From Syntrophomonas sp. UBA4911 (GTDB taxonomy: Bacteria > Bacillota > Syntrophomonadia > Syntrophomonadales > Syntrophomonadaceae), in the NCBI GenBank assembly GCA_002398105.1, contig DHCD01000089.1, positions 1,026 to 48,967 of the forward strand: a DNA stretch of 47,942 nucleotides, written 5' to 3'. Below are positions 6,975 to 14,599 of this stretch, in pieces (within the stretch, counting starts at the first letter, position 1; each line of letters opens with the position of its first letter). The position numbers and the translations under genes were made by a program. The notes under the pieces are model-generated. The model saw only the letters and a program-made list of their open reading frames with translations. It was not told the DNA's origin and made no database searches.

Positions 6975-8297
6975 GTGGAGGCTAAATTAGAGAAGATAGA
7001 GAACAGTGAGGCATACATAGAGATTGAGGTGGATGCCGAAAAGTTCGAAGAGGGATTGGAAAAGGCTTATCGTAAAGTGGTAAAGCAGGTCAGTATCCCG
7101 GGTTTCCGTAAAGGACGGACGCCCAGGCCGCTTTTGGAGGCCCACTACGGTAAGGAAATTCTTTACCAGGATGCACTGGAAGTAATAGTTCCTGATGCCT
7201 ACGAAGAAGCCCTGAAGCAATTAGATATAGAAGCTCTGGCTCAGCCGGAATTTGATATTGATGAAATTGAGGATGGTCAGCCTTTCAATTTTAAGGCCCG
7301 GGTAGCAGTTAAGCCCGAGTTTGAACTGGGTAACGTGGAAGGGCTGGAAATAAGCATCCCTAGCTTCCAGGTTACTGACGAGGATGTTGACCATAAATTA
7401 GAAGATATACGTTCCCGTTATGCTGAACTGACCGAAAAAACAGAAGAACCGGCAGAAATCGGCGACACGGTGGAGATTGATTTTGAAGGTTTTGTAGATG
7501 GCGAGGCCTTTCCCGGCGGCCAGGGCAGCGATTATCCCCTGGAACTGGGTTCCCATACTTTTATCCCCGGTTTTGAGGAACAACTGATGGGGAGCAAATT
7601 AGGCGAGGAAAAAGAGGTCAAGGTTACCTTCCCGGCTGAATATCATGCCGAAGATCTGGCGGGCAAGGATGCCGTATTCAAAGTCAAAGTTAAAAAGATT
7701 GAGAGCAAAAAGCTGCGGGAGCTGGATGATGCATTTGTCCAGGAGGTCAGTGAATTTGAGACTCTGGCCGAACTTCGTGACGATATCAGAACCAGTCTGG
7801 AAAAGACGAGCGATGCCCGCAAACAGGAAGTTATAAAACAGGAGGCCATAAAACAGGCGCTGAGCAACTGTGAAATACCGGTGGCCGATGCCCTGGTTAA
7901 TCAGCAGTTGGAGAGCATGCTGCAGCAGTTTGGGCAAAGGATGGCCAGCCAGGGCCTGACTCTGGAACAATACTTCCAGTTTACCGGAAGTAATCCGGAA
8001 GCTTTCTATAATGAATTACGGCCTGAGGCTGAGAGAATTGTTAAAACCAACTTCCTGCTGGAAAAAATAGTGGAGGAAAAAGGTTTTAGTATCAGTGATG
8101 AAGAATTGAATAAGCAGATAGAAGATGTAGCCAAAGACATGGGGGCTGATTTGGAAACAGCCAAAGCGACTCTGGGTGAACTCAGAGGTAATATCGAAAA
8201 GGGGATGAAGATTGATAAGGCTGTTCAATACCTGGTCGATAATGCCGTTATCAGCGAAAAGGAAGAAGAAAAAAGCGAAGTGGAAACTGGTGAATAA
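6975..8297 (+). CDS. tig: Trigger factor (ribosome-associated chaperone)
   Basis: The 440-residue protein has the full three-domain layout. The N-terminal ribosome-binding domain carries the signature GFRKGRTPRPLLEAHYG (about residues 42-58). An FKBP-type prolyl isomerase domain lies at about 155-245 (GDTVEIDFEGFVDGEAF, LGSHTFIPGFEEQLMG). A helical C-terminal substrate-binding domain follows. It binds near the ribosome exit tunnel and shields nascent chains. Translation starts at a GTG (6975) behind TAGGAGGAGC. It heads the conserved tig-clpP-clpX order, with 49 bp to clpP, so chaperone and protease are probably co-transcribed from the putative promoter at 6906. Confidence 0.97.
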   Translation: MEAKLEKIENSEAYIEIEVDAEKFEEGLEKAYRKVVKQVSIPGFRKGRTPRPLLEAHYGKEILYQDALEVIVPDAYEEALKQLDIEALAQPEFDIDEIEDGQPFNFKARVAVKPEFELGNVEGLEISIPSFQVTDEDVDHKLEDIRSRYAELTEKTEEPAEIGDTVEIDFEGFVDGEAFPGGQGSDYPLELGSHTFIPGFEEQLMGSKLGEEKEVKVTFPAEYHAEDLAGKDAVFKVKVKKIESKKLRELDDAFVQEVSEFETLAELRDDIRTSLEKTSDARKQEVIKQEAIKQALSNCEIPVADALVNQQLESMLQQFGQRMASQGLTLEQYFQFTGSNPEAFYNELRPEAERIVKTNFLLEKIVEEKGFSISDEELNKQIEDVAKDMGADLETAKATLGELRGNIEKGMKIDKAVQYLVDNAVISEKEEEKSEVETGE

Positions 8298-8346
8298 ATA
8301 GAATAGTATAAGGTTAAATGAATAGTTTTAAAGAAGGGGTGATACA

Positions 8347-8949
8347 ATGTCTTATCTGGTTCCGATGGTAGTTGAACAGACTAATCGAGGCGAAAGATCC
8401 TATGATATCTATTCCCGGTTACTCAAGGACAGAATTATCTTTTTGGGTACCGCTATTGATGATACGGTAGCCAATCTGGTTATTGCTCAACTCCTTTTCC
8501 TGGAAGCGGAAGACCCCGATAAAGACATTTCAGTTTATATCAACAGCCCGGGGGGCTCCATCAGTGCGGGCATGGCTATTTTTGATACCATGCAATATAT
8601 AAGGCCGGATGTCTCCACTATCTGTGTAGGAATGGCAGCCAGCATGGGTGCGTTTCTCCTTACTGCCGGGCACAAGGGCAAACGATTCGCCCTGCCCAAT
8701 GCGGAAGTAATGATTCATCAGCCCCTGGGCGGTATGCAGGGCCAGGCCACTGATATAGAAATTCACGCCCGCAGGCTCATGGCTATGAAAGATTCTCTGA
8801 ACCGCACATTAGCCGAAAGAACCGGACAAAAACTGGAAAAAATCCAGAAAGATGTAGAACGGGATTATTTTATGACTGCTCAGGAAGCCATGGAATATGG
8901 TATTATAGACGAAGTCATAAGCCATCCGAAAAAAGCTGGAAAGAAATAG
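8347..8949 (+). CDS. clpP: ATP-dependent Clp protease proteolytic subunit ClpP
   Basis: The 200-residue serine peptidase has the expected length. The Ser nucleophile lies in VGMAASMGAFLL (about residue 99), the His in VMIHQPLGGMQGQA (about residue 124) and the Asp near ERDYFMTAQEAMEYG (about residue 173). Fourteen subunits form the degradation chamber that works with ClpX, encoded 27 bp downstream. The start is ATG at 8347 behind AAGAAGGGGTG. No CtsR-type direct repeat was seen upstream of tig or clpP. Confidence 0.98.
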   Translation: MSYLVPMVVEQTNRGERSYDIYSRLLKDRIIFLGTAIDDTVANLVIAQLLFLEAEDPDKDISVYINSPGGSISAGMAIFDTMQYIRPDVSTICVGMAASMGAFLLTAGHKGKRFALPNAEVMIHQPLGGMQGQATDIEIHARRLMAMKDSLNRTLAERTGQKLEKIQKDVERDYFMTAQEAMEYGIIDEVISHPKKAGKK

Positions 8950-8976
8950 CCTTTTTTGTGAGAGAGAGGTGAAAGT

Positions 8977-10224
8977 ATGAAATATGGGGATGAAAAAGGT
9001 CAGTTGAAGTGTTCATTTTGCGGAAAGACTCAGGATCAGGTCAAGAAGCTGGTAGCCGGTCCCGGGGTCTATATCTGCGATGAGTGCATAGAACTGTGTA
9101 ATGAGATAATCGAAGAAGAATTGGCGGATGATCTGGGATTTGAACTGGGGGATATCCCTAAACCCCAGGAAATCAGAGAAATTCTGGATGATTATGTCAT
9201 TGGCCAGGATCGGGCCAAAAAATCCCTGGCGGTAGCCGTGTATAACCATTATAAGAGAATAAACCTGGGTATGAAACTGGATGATGTGGAGCTGCAGAAG
9301 AGCAATATTATGATGCTGGGACCTACCGGAAGCGGTAAAACTTTACTCGCTCAGACCCTGGCCCGTATCCTTAATGTTCCCTTTGCCATTGCCGATGCCA
9401 CCTCTCTGACTGAAGCCGGTTATGTGGGTGAAGATGTCGAGAATATTCTGCTGAAGCTTATTCAGGCGGCTGATTATGATATTGAAAAAGCCGAAAAGGG
9501 CATCGTCTATATTGACGAGATTGATAAGATTGCCCGCAAGACCGATAATCCCAGTATAACCCGGGATGTATCCGGTGAAGGGGTACAGCAGGCCCTGCTG
9601 AAGATTTTGGAGGGGACGGTAGCCAGTGTTCCTCCTCAGGGCGGCAGAAAACACCCTCACCAGGAGTTTATTCAGATCGACACCAGCAATATTTTGTTTA
9701 TCTGCGGCGGTGCTTTTGAAGGTATAGATAAGATCATTCAGAACCGGGTCGGCGAAAAAGTGATGGGCTTCGGGGCTGACATAAAGAAACGCCAGGAGAA
9801 AGAAATCGGTGAGATCCTTAATATGATCCTGCCTCAGGATCTCCTGCGCTATGGGTTGATTCCCGAATTTGTAGGCCGGGTGCCTATAATCGTCACCCTG
9901 GAAGCTTTGGACCTCAATGCTCTGGTCAGAATCTTGGTTGAACCTAAAAATGCTCTGGTCAAACAGTATAAAAAATTGTTTGAGCTTGACGGGGTGGGCC
10001 TTGAGTTTATGGATGACGCCATGCAGGCTATTGCTGACGAAGCACTGCGCAGGAATACCGGAGCCCGCGGTTTGAGGGCCATAATTGAAGATATCATGCT
10101 GGACGTAATGTATGAAGTACCTTCCCGGATTGATGTTACCAAGGTGGTAATTACCAAAGACATTGTGGAAAAGAAAGAAAAACCGTTACTGGTAACGGTA
10201 GATGCCCGGCGCAAGGTGAATTAG
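8977..10224 (+). CDS. clpX: ATP-dependent Clp protease ATP-binding subunit ClpX
   Basis: The 415-residue AAA+ unfoldase starts with the C4 zinc-binding domain (CSFCGKTQDQVKKLVAGPG, then CDECIELC). It has Walker A GPTGSGKT (about residues 113-120), Walker B IVYIDEIDKI, the Arg-rich sensor region, and the ClpP-docking IGF-equivalent loop region around VGEKVMGFGADI. It unfolds tagged substrates and feeds them to ClpP. ATG at 8977 follows GAGAGAGGTG. It ends the tig-clpP-clpX unit, with a strong terminator 25 bases after its stop. Confidence 0.98.
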   Translation: MKYGDEKGQLKCSFCGKTQDQVKKLVAGPGVYICDECIELCNEIIEEELADDLGFELGDIPKPQEIREILDDYVIGQDRAKKSLAVAVYNHYKRINLGMKLDDVELQKSNIMMLGPTGSGKTLLAQTLARILNVPFAIADATSLTEAGYVGEDVENILLKLIQAADYDIEKAEKGIVYIDEIDKIARKTDNPSITRDVSGEGVQQALLKILEGTVASVPPQGGRKHPHQEFIQIDTSNILFICGGAFEGIDKIIQNRVGEKVMGFGADIKKRQEKEIGEILNMILPQDLLRYGLIPEFVGRVPIIVTLEALDLNALVRILVEPKNALVKQYKKLFELDGVGLEFMDDAMQAIADEALRRNTGARGLRAIIEDIMLDVMYEVPSRIDVTKVVITKDIVEKKEKPLLVTVDARRKVN

Positions 10225-10248
10225 CGGGTGAAATCAATTCAAACAGTA

Positions 10249-10274
10249 AAAGGCAGCGCAAGCTGCCTTTTTTA
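10249..10274 (+). terminator. Terminator of the tig-clpP-clpX operon
   Basis: GGCAGC (10252-10257) and GCTGCC (10262-10267) around GCAA, flanked by an A run before and TTTTTTTA after, make a textbook intrinsic terminator. Confidence 0.9.
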
Positions 10275-10331
10275 TGTGTCGTGCCCAGCTTCGGAAGCCA
10301 TGGGATAAATTTACTGAATCATTAAAACCTA

Positions 10332-10376
10332 AAACAGACCGGAACTGATTCCCTGAAGGGGTTCTTCGGTCTGTTT
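10332..10376 (-). terminator. Terminator of the chemotaxis receptor gene (possibly bidirectional)
   Basis: AAACAGACCG (10332-10341) pairs with CGGTCTGTTT (10367-10376), with an inner stem GAAC/GTTC. It lies 22 bases past the receptor stop on the minus strand and leads into TTAGGTTTT. With the clpX terminator it insulates the two convergent units. Confidence 0.65.
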
Positions 10377-10397
10377 CAGGTTGGTCGGCAAGCCGGC

Positions 10398-12635
10398 TTA
10401 ACGCAATTGAAATTGGGCCATTGATGCCTGCAAAGATCCGGCTACCTGATCAAGCCCTTCCACCACCTTGACCAGTTCACTCAGCAAAATGGCGGCAGCG
10501 CCTGCATCCTGGGCGATTTCGCTGCTCTTCGCCGCGCCGTTAGAGATGACCAGGACGTTGTCTTCAATGGCATTACTTACTTCGGTGATAGAATGATTAA
10601 GATCCGAAGCCGAATTACTGAACTCCTCCACCATATTCAGGACGGATTCGGCATCCTTGTCGTAATGTTGAGCAGTCTCAACCATTTTATTATAATCAGG
10701 CACGACCCGGCTGTTGAGGAATTCCAGCATAGCGGAGGAATCATTACTCAGGGTGGAAACCGATTGGCTGACCTGGTTTACGGTTAACTGAATCTGATTG
10801 GCTATCCGGGATGATTCTTCAGCCAGCTTGCGTACCTCGTCAGCTACCACGGCAAAGCCTTTTCCCTGTTCCCCCGCCCGGGCTGCTTCAATGGCGGCAT
10901 TGAGTGCCAGCAGATTGGTCTGATCGGCAATGCCGGTAATATGAGCTGCCATTTGTTTAATTTCGTTAACGATTGCGCTCTCCTTTATAGCTTTTTGCAG
11001 ACGTTGTTGGGTACTGGAAAAAATCTCCATAGTCTTTTGCTGAGATAAAACAATTTCTTGATTAACGGCTTGAGCAGCCGACCGTATATGCTCGGCATCC
11101 ATTTTTCCCTGTAATGCGCGTTCAGTTATATAATCAGCCGACGATTTGATGTTTTCGGCAACAGCATTGATTTGCTGGGAAGCGGCCGATGCTTCCTGCA
11201 TGCTGGCGGTAATTTCCTGGGTGGCTTCCACGATAGTATTCGCTTTTTGCTGACTCTGGCTGGTTTTATCGCCGACCTTTTCCGCCGCCTTTTCGGTATG
11301 TCTGGCCGCGGCTGCGGCTTGTTTCAATATTCCGTTTAACTGCATGATCATATAATTAACGGTATTGGCTATTTTCTGTATTTCGTCGGTGTAGGTGTCT
11401 CGCAGCTGAATTTTGAAGTTGCCTCCTGCCAATGCCGCGCAGATGGTAACGATTTCGTTAAAACCTTTATTCAAGGTTTTATCAAAGATAGAGGCTATCA
11501 CAAAAATCAACAGGATGCTTAGGGCAATAATAATAATCGTGCCCGTTGCCAAACTGTCCATGGCTGCTGTCTCTTGTTCCATAGCTTGCATACTCAGGTT
11601 GAAATTAATGATTAAACCGATGGACAGCAGGGTGGTCATTATAGATATGATACCGGCGATTTTCCGTCGCAACGGATAGCCGATGATTTTGAGCAGGTCG
11701 TATTCTTTGGCTTCGACGGCTGAAAGCGTATTCCCTTTAAGCGGAACATCCCCGCCGATCACTCCCAGAAATTTTCCTCCTCCATCATAAACCGGAGTGG
11801 TGACGGATACCGTCCAGCTGTTGGTCGCGCCGGCATCCATATAGGGTTGGGTGGTATACTGGCCCCGGGCCTTAATCGCCCCGTGATACCAGTCAAAAAG
11901 CTCATCCTCCGCGTTAAAATAATCATATTCGCTGAAGTCGATCAGCAGAGGGTCAATCCCTTGCTCGCCCCGCAAGAAACCGGGACAGTTGTAGTGTTGT
12001 CCGGGAACATAATCTTCCCGCAAGGCAAAGTAAACATTCAGCATATAAGGATTATCTTCTGATATTCTACGCAGCAGGCTGATCCATTTATTCAGGTTTT
12101 CCTGAGGGCTGCCGCCCATGGCTTGAATGACGGATTGAGGAAGGTTTTTTACCATAGCCTGGGCCATTTCTACCGGGCCCAGGACCAGAAACGAATCCTT
12201 CAGGCAGTTTACCAGCCGGCGGGAAATAAGCCAGGCTCCCAAAAAGGTGATATTATAAGCCAAAAGCATTTCCAGCAACAGGCTGAATAGATATTGATAG
12301 AGGCTTATATCAGTCCTGAACAGCAGAAATGTGTTCATTAATATAAAAGGGATAAGTATATTGATTATTAATAATTTCTGTACTAACCCGGGGATATTGG
12401 CTTGACCGCCGGGTTCTCCCTGCGGCGATCGGCCTGTGGACCTGTAAAAATAATAAACTGAGGCGGCCAGAAGGGGCAGGGCTAAACCTAGAGTTCCCGT
12501 CCCCAGGGTAATGAGCTGTGCCGAGGTGTAGTGGCATAGTACTGCAATAACAGGCAGGCTGATAAAATTGGCAGCGAAACCAAGCAGATATGCCTTTAAG
12601 AGACTTTTAAAAGATGTATACTCAGACATAATCAT
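10398..12635 (-). CDS. Methyl-accepting chemotaxis protein with six predicted membrane helices and a Cache-like domain
   Basis: The 745-residue receptor has four hydrophobic helices at about 12-35, 39-63, 84-107 and 112-137, a Cache-like sensor segment at about 200-310 (DELFDWYHGAIKARGQYTTQ, VSVTTPVYDGGGKFLGVIGG), two further helices at about 335-357 and 365-387, a HAMP domain, and a long cytoplasmic coiled coil. The conserved hairpin tip reads IADQTNLLALNAAIEAARAG and continues GKGFAVVADEVRKLAE. It would relay ligand binding to CheA/CheW. Classical receptors have two helices around the sensor; the four extra N-terminal ones are unusual. The start may be ATG 12635 (GGAGG 3 bases ahead) or the in-frame ATG 12629 (9 bases), the latter better spaced. 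No che genes lie nearby. Confidence 0.92.
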   Translation of the reverse strand: MIMSEYTSFKSLLKAYLLGFAANFISLPVIAVLCHYTSAQLITLGTGTLGLALPLLAASVYYFYRSTGRSPQGEPGGQANIPGLVQKLLIINILIPFILMNTFLLFRTDISLYQYLFSLLLEMLLAYNITFLGAWLISRRLVNCLKDSFLVLGPVEMAQAMVKNLPQSVIQAMGGSPQENLNKWISLLRRISEDNPYMLNVYFALREDYVPGQHYNCPGFLRGEQGIDPLLIDFSEYDYFNAEDELFDWYHGAIKARGQYTTQPYMDAGATNSWTVSVTTPVYDGGGKFLGVIGGDVPLKGNTLSAVEAKEYDLLKIIGYPLRRKIAGIISIMTTLLSIGLIINFNLSMQAMEQETAAMDSLATGTIIIIALSILLIFVIASIFDKTLNKGFNEIVTICAALAGGNFKIQLRDTYTDEIQKIANTVNYMIMQLNGILKQAAAAARHTEKAAEKVGDKTSQSQQKANTIVEATQEITASMQEASAASQQINAVAENIKSSADYITERALQGKMDAEHIRSAAQAVNQEIVLSQQKTMEIFSSTQQRLQKAIKESAIVNEIKQMAAHITGIADQTNLLALNAAIEAARAGEQGKGFAVVADEVRKLAEESSRIANQIQLTVNQVSQSVSTLSNDSSAMLEFLNSRVVPDYNKMVETAQHYDKDAESVLNMVEEFSNSASDLNHSITEVSNAIEDNVLVISNGAAKSSEIAQDAGAAAILLSELVKVVEGLDQVAGSLQASMAQFQLR

Positions 12636-12752
12636 TTTCCTCCTGCTATAATAGTTATTATCTTAATATTCTTCATAAAACGACAAAATCCTTCGCAATG
12701 TGATAAATCATAATGATAAAGAAAATGTTGGTACAAAACGAGTTAGGATTGG

Positions 12753-12779
12753 AAAAAGGCACGAAAGCTGCCTTTTTTT
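12753..12779 (+). terminator. Terminator-like hairpin in the lonB leader
   Basis: AAAAAGGCA (12753-12761) pairs with TGCCTTTTT (12769-12777) across a 7-base loop and continues as T residues. It closely resembles the clpX terminator but stands about 75 bases upstream of lonB, with no plus-strand gene before it. It may be a leader attenuator, or the end of a short untranslated transcript. Confidence 0.6.
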
Positions 12780-12854
12780 ACTTTGTCCCGGTCATAATCC
12801 TTGCCTGCTGCTTCGGGAATAATAAAAGCAGATTTCAAGGAAGGGATAAAACTA

Positions 12855-14483
12855 ATGAACAATTTCTTTATTCAGTATGGAGGCATTTTATATCTTATCC
12901 AGCTCTTCTTCGCCATTGTAATCGGCCTTTACTTCTGGAATCTGTTGAAGAGCCAGCAGGGACGCAAAACGGTGGTGGTAAAAGAAACGGAAAAGGAGAC
13001 CCGTAAACTGAAACAAATGCGCAGCATCAGGCTTACCGAGCCCCTGTCCAGTCTGACCCGTCCCGCCAGTCTGGATGATGTGGTGGGACAGCCGGAAGGA
13101 ATCGACATTTTAAGGTCGGCCTTATGCGGCCATAATCCTCAGCATGTAATAATCTATGGTCCGCCCGGAGTAGGTAAAACTGCTGCCGCCCGTCTGGTGC
13201 TGGAAGAGGCTAAAAGAAATGCTGTCTCACCTTTTGCCAAAGAAGCCAGATTTGTGGAGGTAGATGCTACCATTACCCGATTTGATGAACGCAATATCGC
13301 CGATCCTCTGATCGGCTCGGTTCATGATCCTATTTATCAGGGAGCCGGATCTATGGGTTCGGCCGGAGTTCCTCAGCCCAAACCGGGCGCCTGCACCAAA
13401 GCCCACGGCGGCATATTATTTATAGATGAAATCGGCGAACTTCATCCCTCCCAGATGAATAAACTGCTGAAGGTATTGGAGGACCGCAAGGTAATGTTGG
13501 AGAGTGCCTATTACAATGAAACCGATAAAAATATCCCCGCTCATATCCATGATATCTTTAATAATGGTCTGCCGGCAGATTTCCGGCTGGTAGGCGCTAC
13601 TACCAGAATGCCGGATGAGTTGCCCCCGGCTCTGCGCTCCCGTTGTCTGGAAGTTTTTTTCTCTCCCCTGGATAAAGAAGACATAAAAAGTATTGCTATC
13701 AATGCGGCCAATAAAATAATGTATCAATTGACTGCGGAAGCATTGGAGCATATTACCCGTTATGCCAATAATGGCCGGGAGGCGGTAAACATGATTCAAC
13801 TGGCAGCCGGAATAGCCCAGGTTCATAAAAGCAGTAATATCACCAAGGCGCTTATTGAGAAAGTGGTAAATAACGGGCGTTTTACTCCCCGGCCTGAAGT
13901 TAAGCCCGGTAATACACCTATGGTGGGGACGGTCAACGGGTTGGCAGTATATGGAGCCAATATCGGCACCTTGATAGAAGTGGAGGCAGCCAGTATTCCG
14001 GTTGCCGGCGGCCAGGGCAAATGGACCGTTACCGGGGTGGTGGATGAAGAACAGATGGGAGGCTATGACCGCAAGTTTACCCGTAAAAGCATGGCCCGGG
14101 GGGCGGTGGAAAACGTTCTGACGGTATTGCGTTCCCAGTACCGGCTGAATATTGATGATCATGACATACATCTCAATTTTCCCGGCGGCATTCCGGTCGA
14201 CGGCCCTTCGGCGGGAATCAGCATGGCCACTGCCATTTATTCCAGTCTGCTGGGGCGGGCGGTAGATAATACCATGGCCATGACCGGGGAAGTCTCGGTT
14301 CATGGACAAATCAAGCCGGTGGGGGGAGTGATGAGCAAGGTGGATGCGGCCCGTAAAGCGGGAATAAAAAAAGTATTTATACCGGGTGAAAACTGGTTGG
14401 ATATATTTGCCGGGTACCAGGATATTGATATCGTTCCGGTCCGGGAAGTGGGAGAAGTGCTGGAGAATGCATTGGTAGATTAA
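12855..14483 (+). CDS. lonB: ATP-dependent protease LonB (membrane-anchored Lon-like)
   Basis: The protein is 542 residues from the ATG at 12855, which follows AAGGAAGGG by about 8 bases; a longer in-frame start at 12801 lacks this. An N-terminal membrane helix (about 5-27, GILYLIQLFFAIVIGLYFW) is followed by an AAA+ domain with Walker A YGPPGVGKTAAA and a Walker B/sensor region FIDEIGELHPSQMNKLLKV. A C-terminal Lon protease domain carries the catalytic Ser in DGPSAGISMAT and the Lys in GGVMSKVDAARKAGIKKVF. It lacks the large Lon N-domain. In Bacillus, LonB is a forespore-expressed protease, which suggests spore formation here too, though that role is inferred by homology. It is followed 116 bp later by lon. 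Confidence 0.95.
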   Translation: MNNFFIQYGGILYLIQLFFAIVIGLYFWNLLKSQQGRKTVVVKETEKETRKLKQMRSIRLTEPLSSLTRPASLDDVVGQPEGIDILRSALCGHNPQHVIIYGPPGVGKTAAARLVLEEAKRNAVSPFAKEARFVEVDATITRFDERNIADPLIGSVHDPIYQGAGSMGSAGVPQPKPGACTKAHGGILFIDEIGELHPSQMNKLLKVLEDRKVMLESAYYNETDKNIPAHIHDIFNNGLPADFRLVGATTRMPDELPPALRSRCLEVFFSPLDKEDIKSIAINAANKIMYQLTAEALEHITRYANNGREAVNMIQLAAGIAQVHKSSNITKALIEKVVNNGRFTPRPEVKPGNTPMVGTVNGLAVYGANIGTLIEVEAASIPVAGGQGKWTVTGVVDEEQMGGYDRKFTRKSMARGAVENVLTVLRSQYRLNIDDHDIHLNFPGGIPVDGPSAGISMATAIYSSLLGRAVDNTMAMTGEVSVHGQIKPVGGVMSKVDAARKAGIKKVFIPGENWLDIFAGYQDIDIVPVREVGEVLENALVD

Positions 14484-14497
14484 ACCGCTGTCTTTGT

Positions 14498-14503
14498 TAT
14501 AAT
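14498..14503 (+). promoter_or_regulatory. Extended -10 element upstream of lon
   Basis: TGTTATAAT contains TATAAT with a TG one base upstream (extended -10). The nearest -35-like TTGGTA is 20 bp away, inside the end of lonB. Confidence 0.4.
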
Positions 14504-14547
14504 ATATATTAGATTTTATAGGCTGCTAAACTACCGATGGGCTAGCC

Positions 14548-14576
14548 TTGCACGGCTTCGGCACATATAGTAGAAT
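14548..14576 (+). promoter_or_regulatory. Putative promoter of lon
   Basis: TTGCAC (14548-14553), a 17 bp spacer and TAGAAT (14571-14576) stand just before the GGGAGGTG ribosome binding site. The leader would be about 17 bases long. No CIRCE or CtsR operator was seen. Confidence 0.5.
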
Positions 14577-14599
14577 GAATTTGCCCGGGAGGTGTTGAA

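Noticed and set aside
8298..8346. CtsR or CIRCE operator before clpP
   Set aside because: No GGTCAAA direct repeats and no TTAGCACTC inverted repeat here, upstream of tig, or upstream of lon.
13416..14309. 297-codon minus-strand ORF inside lonB
   Set aside because: It lies fully antisense to a well-supported lonB frame and has no ribosome binding site or recognisable domain.
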